From a bacterium (GTDB taxonomy: Bacteria > Planctomycetota > UBA1135 > UBA2386), in NCBI GenBank assembly GCA_030432695.1, contig JAUILN010000016.1, positions 179,668 through 243,667 on the forward strand: DNA of 64,000 bases, written 5' to 3'. Positions 59,603-64,000 of this stretch are shown here, in pieces. The position numbers and the translations under genes are program-made. Each line of letters starts with the position of its first letter. Position 1 is the stretch's first letter. The notes below the pieces were generated by a model that saw nothing but the letters and a program-made list of their open reading frames with translations, made no database searches and had not been told where the DNA came from.

Positions 59603-62414
59603 ACCCAGACTCGAGCGCGCGCTCGAAGCCTACCTGGCATTCTGCGATGCCGATCCACAGCCGGCCTGGAGCGAGTTCCTGGCCGAGCACGCGGAACTGC
59701 GCGACCTCCTCGAGCCGATGCACGAGGCAGCGCCGACGCCGCACCGGCCGGTCGAAGACGGCCTTCGCACCCTCGGCGACTTCACGCTCCTCGACGAGTT
59801 GGGCCGCGGCGGGATGGGCGTCGTCTACCGGGCCGAGCAGCGCTCGGTCGGACGCACGGTGGCCCTGAAGGTGCTGCCCGCGCACCTGACCCTCGACGCC
59901 CACGCGATCGCCCGCTTCCAGCGGGAGGCGACCCTGGCTGGGCGGCTCGACCACCCCGGCATCGTCGAGGTGTACACAGTGGGCAGCGCCGACGGGGCGC
60001 AGTTCTTCGCGATGGAGCTGATCGACGGGCGCTCGCTGGCGGAGGTTCTCGCCACGCTCCGCGACGGACTACGCGGAACGAATCGGTCGCTGCCGACCGG
60101 CGCAGAACTGCACGCCACGGTCGACCCGACCGCGACCGCCACCGGCAGGAAGTCCGGCGACAGCCGCAGCGGTTCGACCGCGACGCTCCATACGTTCCGC
60201 GACGGCTACGTGGAGACGATGGCCGCGATCGCCGCCGAGGTCGCCGATGCGTTGCACCACGCACATCGGCACGAGGTCCTGCACCGCGACGTCAAGCCCT
60301 CGAACATCATGCTGCGCCGCGACGGCCGGGTGGTGTTGACCGACTTCGGTCTCGCGCAGGAGGAGAGCCTCCCGTCGATGACGCTGACCGGAAACTTCCT
60401 CGGCACGCCCCACTACGTCGCGCCCGAGCAGGCCCGCGGCGACCGCGGATCGTTCGGCCCGACCCTCGACGTGTTCTCGCTCGGCGCCACCCTCTACGAG
60501 ATGCTGACGTTGCGGCGCCCGTTCGACGGACCGAGCACCGTCGAGGTGCTGCGACGGATCACCGACGAAGAGCCGCTCCCCCCGGCACGCTGGAACCGGA
60601 ACCTGCCGGCCGACCTGTCGGCCATCGTGATGCGGGCACTCGAGAAGTCCCCGCGCCGCCGCTACGCCGACGCCGGAGAACTGCTCGACGACCTGCGGGC
60701 GTTCCTCGACAAGCGCCCCACCCGGGCCCGCCCGGCAGGGCCGCTGCGACGCAGCATCCGCTGGGTGCAGCGCAACCGACTGATCACCGCGAGCGCCCTC
60801 GCGGTGTTCGCGAGCCTCTTCGCCGCGCTGGTCGTGAGTTCCCTCGCCCAGACGCGGGCCGAGGACGCGGCCCGCACCGCTCGCGACGAACTCACCCAGC
60901 GCGAACAGGCCGTGGACTTCCTGCGGTGGATCCTCAGCTCACCCGATCCGATGGTGATGGGGCCCGACGCACCGATCGGCGACCTGCTCGAACGCGCCGG
61001 GGGCGAGATCGCGGCCCGCTTCGATGCCCAGCCGGAGCTGCGCGCGGACATGCAGGCCTTGCTCGGCGAGATCTACGCCTCGCTCGGCGACGATTCGACC
61101 GCGAGCCGACATCTGCAACGGGCCTTCGACTGGCACCGGACCCATGCCCCACGCTCGGGTCGGCACGCGCAGACGGCACGGGAACTGGCCGCGAGTCTGG
61201 TCGACGATCCCGCGCGCGCGGCCAGCCTCCTGACCGAGGCGGTGGAGATCCTCGACGATCAGTTCGGATCCGGAGGGTCCCAGACGATCAGCGCCCGCTG
61301 CGAGTTGGCCCGCGTGCTGATCGCCGCAGGCCGCAGCGAGGAGGCCCGCGCCCAGGTCCGCGTCGCCGAGGCGGGACTGGCCCCCGAGTCCAGCCCGGAG
61401 GCACGCTTCGACCTGCTGCGCACCCGCGCTCGACTGAAGCTCCACGACGCCCGTTGGCCGGAAGCCTTGGCCGACTACGAAGCCGCACTCGCGATCCCCG
61501 ATCTGCCCCAAGACGGCTGGGCGGGATTCCAACGTCGCACGGTGATCCAGTCGATGCTGCAGACCGCGGCGCGGAACGGCGACACCGACCGCGCACTGGC
61601 CGCCGCCCAGCAGCAGATCGACTACATCGAGGCCGAGCTCGGTCCCGATCATCCGGAGCTGGTCGTCGCCTACAGCAACCTGGCAACGCTCCGCCGGATG
61701 TCGGGAGACCACACCGGCGCGGAACAGCCATACCTGCGCTCGGTGGAACTGGCCCGCGCCAACCACGAGCCGCCGCACGCGGGGCTCGCGACCAGCCTGA
61801 GCAATCTCGGCGCGTTGTACCGTTTCCAGCGCCGCAAGGACGAAGCGCTCGCCCTGCTCGGAGAGGCTGTCGACATGTACGTGGCGTTGTACGGCGAGGA
61901 CCACCAGAGCGTGGCCGCCGCCCTGGACAACATCGCGGACGTTCATCGTGATCACGGCGAACACGCCGCGGCTCTGCCGGTACAGCGGCGCAGCCTCGCG
62001 ATCCTCCGGGCGGTGCACGGCGACGGCCACTACGAGACCATCTGTTCGTGCTTCCGGACCGCGCGTCTGGAGGTGCGATGCGGAGAGCTCGATGCGGCGC
62101 GCGCCGACTGGCGGCGCGGATTCTCGGAGCTGCCAGCGCTCACCGAACGGCAGTTGGATCGCGCCCGGGAGTTCGCGAACGACATCGACGCGGCACTCGC
62201 AGAACTCGGCCCGAAGACGGAGCGGGTCACGTTCCTCATCGACCTGTCCCGGACCCTCACCGGCGTGGAGCGCAGCACCGACGCGGAGATCCAGCTGCGG
62301 TCGGCCTGGGCGATCGCGGCCCCCGACTCCCGGGAGCGGATCCGCGCAGCGGCCGCGGAGTTCCGTGAGGCGACCGACCGACCGCTGGAACTCCGCGACG
62401 CGACGATGCGGTGA
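59595..62414 (+). CDS. Transmembrane Ser/Thr protein kinase with TPR region, coupled to its sigma factor (locus 3)
   Basis: A 939-residue kinase starting at GTG 59595 with GGAGG eight bases upstream. The kinase domain has GRGGMG (70-75), K92, HRDVKPSN (230-237, D232), DFG (250-252) and APEQ. Between the hinge (FAMELIDGRS) and helix E lies an insert of about 50 residues rich in Ser, Thr, Gly and Arg (about 155-205) with many possible phosphorylation sites; the kinases of loci 1 and 2 lack it. A membrane segment lies at 395-419. The outer region contains TPR repeats (AYSNLATLRRMSGDHTGAEQ, SNLGALYRFQRRKDEAL, DNIADVHRDHGEHAAAL). It overlaps the sigma gene by eight bases, so a one-to-one partnership is very likely. 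Confidence 0.94.
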   Translation: MHEPRLERALEAYLAFCDADPQPAWSEFLAEHAELRDLLEPMHEAAPTPHRPVEDGLRTLGDFTLLDELGRGGMGVVYRAEQRSVGRTVALKVLPAHLTLDAHAIARFQREATLAGRLDHPGIVEVYTVGSADGAQFFAMELIDGRSLAEVLATLRDGLRGTNRSLPTGAELHATVDPTATATGRKSGDSRSGSTATLHTFRDGYVETMAAIAAEVADALHHAHRHEVLHRDVKPSNIMLRRDGRVVLTDFGLAQEESLPSMTLTGNFLGTPHYVAPEQARGDRGSFGPTLDVFSLGATLYEMLTLRRPFDGPSTVEVLRRITDEEPLPPARWNRNLPADLSAIVMRALEKSPRRRYADAGELLDDLRAFLDKRPTRARPAGPLRRSIRWVQRNRLITASALAVFASLFAALVVSSLAQTRAEDAARTARDELTQREQAVDFLRWILSSPDPMVMGPDAPIGDLLERAGGEIAARFDAQPELRADMQALLGEIYASLGDDSTASRHLQRAFDWHRTHAPRSGRHAQTARELAASLVDDPARAASLLTEAVEILDDQFGSGGSQTISARCELARVLIAAGRSEEARAQVRVAEAGLAPESSPEARFDLLRTRARLKLHDARWPEALADYEAALAIPDLPQDGWAGFQRRTVIQSMLQTAARNGDTDRALAAAQQQIDYIEAELGPDHPELVVAYSNLATLRRMSGDHTGAEQPYLRSVELARANHEPPHAGLATSLSNLGALYRFQRRKDEALALLGEAVDMYVALYGEDHQSVAAALDNIADVHRDHGEHAAALPVQRRSLAILRAVHGDGHYETICSCFRTARLEVRCGELDAARADWRRGFSELPALTERQLDRAREFANDIDAALAELGPKTERVTFLIDLSRTLTGVERSTDAEIQLRSAWAIAAPDSRERIRAAAAEFREATDRPLELRDATMR

Positions 62415-62498
62415 GCGCATCGCACGAAGGTCGCCGCGGTGACGATGCCGATTCGTTGATCGGCTCCCTCGCGCCGACGACGATCCCGCGGCCTCCCC

Positions 62499-63155
62499 AT
62501 GTCCGCCTCCACGACTTCGTCCGCCCTCCTCGAGCACGCTCTCCCCACCCGTGACCGCCGGCGCCCCGGCCTGCTCTGGTGGCTGGTCGCGCTGCCCGCG
62601 GTCGGCGTCGGCAGCTACGGGATCGCGCTGCAGGACGCGCGCGCGGTGCGCGACGCGGTGCCTGGTTTGCCCTGGCTCGACGAGGTCCACTTCGCGGCCG
62701 GCGGACTCGCCCTGCTGGTCGGACCGCTGGCGTTCCGCCGCGACCTGCTGGCCCGCGCGACCGCGTGGCACCACCGGATCGGCTGGACCTACGTGGCGGG
62801 CGTGATGGTCTCGGGGCTCGCCGGCCTGCTGATGGCCTGTTGGTCGATGGCTGGACCGGTGACGCACTTCGGCTTCGGCATGCTCGCGGTCTTCTGGCTC
62901 GGCACCACCGCGCTCGGCGTCCGCGCGATCCAACGCCGCGACGTGGTGGCCCATCGCCGGTGGATGGTGCTCAGCTTCGCGCTGTGCTTCGCCGCGGTGA
63001 CGCTGCGGATCCAGCTCGCTCCGCTCGCGATCGCGCTGCAGGGCCTCGAGCCGGCGTACCGGATCGTCTCGTGGTCGTGCTGGGTGCCGAACCTGCTGGT
63101 CGCGGGTTGGTGGCTGTCGCGCACCGACGTGACCGGTCGGCTGCGGAAATCGTGA
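62499..63155 (+). CDS. DUF2306 family membrane protein
   Basis: A 218-residue membrane protein with about six helices. It has the DUF2306 pattern: HFAAGGLALLVGPLAFRRDL, TAWHHRIGWTYVAGVM (conserved His before the second helix), and RDVVAHRRWMVLSFALCFAAVTLRI (paired His/Arg). The histidines suggest haem or quinone contact in this poorly characterised family; no function is established. It starts 84 bases after the locus 3 kinase and could be part of that transcript, or simply follow it. It converges on the alpha/beta-hydrolase gene with 15 bases between stops. Confidence 0.86.
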   Translation: MSASTTSSALLEHALPTRDRRRPGLLWWLVALPAVGVGSYGIALQDARAVRDAVPGLPWLDEVHFAAGGLALLVGPLAFRRDLLARATAWHHRIGWTYVAGVMVSGLAGLLMACWSMAGPVTHFGFGMLAVFWLGTTALGVRAIQRRDVVAHRRWMVLSFALCFAAVTLRIQLAPLAIALQGLEPAYRIVSWSCWVPNLLVAGWWLSRTDVTGRLRKS

Positions 63156-63170
63156 GCTGCACGGCGCTGC

Positions 63171-63809
63171 TCAACCTTCGAGGTGGCGCCGCAGGAACGT
63201 CACAGTCTTGCCCCATAGGTCGTGCCAGTCCTCGCCGCGCATGAGGTGCGAAGACTCGGGATACTCGTGGAGTTCGGCGCCGTAGTGCTGCGCGAACTGG
63301 CGGCCGGGTTCGGGAGGAACCGCCTCGTCGCATTCGGCAAGGCCGAGCAGCACGGGCGGCGAGCCGGGAGTGGTTCGGGTCGGATCCACCAGGACCGGCG
63401 CCGCGAGCAGCGCCGCGACCGCGTCGAGCGGGCAGGGCGCGGGAAGCGTGGCCAGCGCCGCGAAGCCGCCCATCGAGATCCCGACCAGGCCGACGTGCGA
63501 GATGCCACGCGCCCGGCAGGCCTGCGCGAGGTCGACCACCTCGGCGGCCCACTCGCGGGCGATGTCGAGGATCGCCGCGTAGCGCGCCGCGTCAGGCAAC
63601 CCCGCGATCCGCGCCAGACGACCATCCTCGCGCGTGCCGTGCCCCGGCGCGTCGGGCAGGAGCACATCGGTCTCGGACCCCACGAAGGCGCGGGCGTCCT
63701 CCAGGTGCACCCCGCCGTTCGCCGCGTATCCGTGCAACACGATCACGCTGCGCGACGGCACCCGTTCGGTCTCCGGCCGGAGGATGTGCGGTGTGAACTC
63801 GACAGCCAT
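63171..63809 (-). CDS. Cytoplasmic alpha/beta-hydrolase (dienelactone-hydrolase-like)
   Basis: A 212-residue alpha/beta-hydrolase without signal peptide. It has the oxyanion region VIVLHGYAANGGVH, nucleophile S112 (VGISMGGFAA), D161 (GLAECDEAVPPE) and H188 (ESSHLMRGEDW). The plan fits dienelactone-hydrolase-like or general carboxylesterase/peptidase proteins; the substrate cannot be deduced. A tandem of palindromic repeats begins about 12 bases upstream of its ATG, where a promoter would normally lie. Confidence 0.87.
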   Translation of the reverse strand: MAVEFTPHILRPETERVPSRSVIVLHGYAANGGVHLEDARAFVGSETDVLLPDAPGHGTREDGRLARIAGLPDAARYAAILDIAREWAAEVVDLAQACRARGISHVGLVGISMGGFAALATLPAPCPLDAVAALLAAPVLVDPTRTTPGSPPVLLGLAECDEAVPPEPGRQFAQHYGAELHEYPESSHLMRGEDWHDLWGKTVTFLRRHLEG

Positions 63810-63820
63810 CTACCGCAGAG

Positions 63821-63857
63821 TCTGTCGTGGTTCGTGCCAGGCACCAACTACGACAGA
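63821..63857. repeat. Dispersed palindromic repeat, copy 3a
   Basis: TCTGTCGTGGTTCGTGCC (63821-63838) and GGCACCAACTACGACAGA (63840-63857) around A63839, with two mismatches. The right arm is identical to that of copy 1, about 61 kb away. Confidence 0.9.
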
Positions 63858-63860
63858 CTT

Positions 63861-63878
63861 TGTGTCGTGGTTCGTGCC
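63861..63878 (+). repeat. Half copy of the palindromic repeat, 3b
   Basis: TGTGTCGTGGTTCGTGCC repeats the left arm of copy 3a with one change, but no right arm follows. It looks like a truncated tandem copy, as at 34112-34189. Confidence 0.75.
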
Positions 63879-64000
63879 TTCCATGAGAGGGCCGGCCGCG
63901 TCAACTCGCCGGCAGCCGTTTTTTAGGGTGGTCGAAGTCATCAGGTCATAGGAAGCCGAGTCTGGGCCGCTCGAGGCCCAGACGTCGTCCGCCGATCAAC
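63879..64000. other. Non-coding stretch with a 9-base-stem hairpin at the right edge
   Basis: I see no gene here. GTCTGGGCC (63960-63968) and GGCCCAGAC (63975-63983) are perfect 9-base arms around GCTCGA. A TTTTTT run lies upstream at 63919-63924. The hairpin could be a terminator for a gene on the minus strand beyond the window, or a leader structure of a gene on the plus strand; the edge prevents a decision. Confidence 0.45.

Overview
The window is very G+C-rich and almost entirely coding: 44 protein genes, none of them interrupted, and no gap between genes longer than about 250 bases. I see no tRNA, rRNA, CRISPR array, insertion sequence or prophage. The gene content points to a member of the Planctomycetota, or a close PVC relative, probably one of the large-genome marine lineages. 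The main pointers are formylglycine-type sulfatases, a Pirellula/Verrucomicrobium-type dehydrogenase with a CxxCH haem domain, ECF sigma factors of the ALVHEAWLKL type beside Ser/Thr kinases with TPR tails, and many secreted FG-GAP, Kelch and metzincin proteins. The species is not identified; this is inference from gene families.

Layout. 1-1249: end of a two-gene cassette for trans-3-hydroxy-L-proline catabolism. 1414-2919: secreted protein with two copies of one module. 3022-11020: polysaccharide-type block (sulfatase, a large secreted protein with a discoidin-like tail, a nitrilase fused to a heparinase II/III domain, and a YczE-type membrane protein). 11024-14933: TenA-ThiD fusion, exported thioredoxin and lipoprotein sulfatase. 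14996-20076: first sigma/kinase locus with a divergent lipoprotein esterase. 20052-22658: membrane protein and beta-helix protein. 22891-25488: modABC molybdate importer. 25557-26391: ArsR/AHSA1 pair with a clear operator. 26532-29943: small lipoproteins, a zinc-type protein and a Kelch protein. 29944-34102: aldehyde dehydrogenase and an exported KatG. 34301-40841: metzincin protease, then a second sigma/kinase locus with a divergent HtrA-PDZ-PA14 protease. 40886-47153: secreted protein with the shared tail, SGNH-S9 fusion and sialate acetylesterase. 47351-55457: TauE/SafE permease, dehydrogenase/cytochrome c, FG-GAP protein, SDR, pilin-like protein and dihaem cytochrome. 55701-62414: giant metzincin/FG-GAP protein followed by a third, operon-type sigma/kinase pair. 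62499-63809: DUF2306 protein and an alpha/beta hydrolase.

How it fits together. Most genes serve the cell surface or envelope: they degrade external sulfated polymers and proteins, display large beta-propeller proteins and handle redox chemistry outside the cytoplasm. Six otherwise unrelated secreted proteins share a C-terminal domain of about 110-140 residues that I cannot name and that may be a common surface-attachment or sorting module. Three sigma factor/kinase loci, two of them clear duplicates with the same three-gene architecture, probably regulate such secreted functions. Two features of transcription stand out. Nine convergent gene pairs meet with little or no space between them, and several genes have a TANNNT box 6-9 bases before the start codon, suggesting leaderless mRNAs. 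A dispersed palindrome with a GGTGCCAGGCACC core occupies many of the few spacers.
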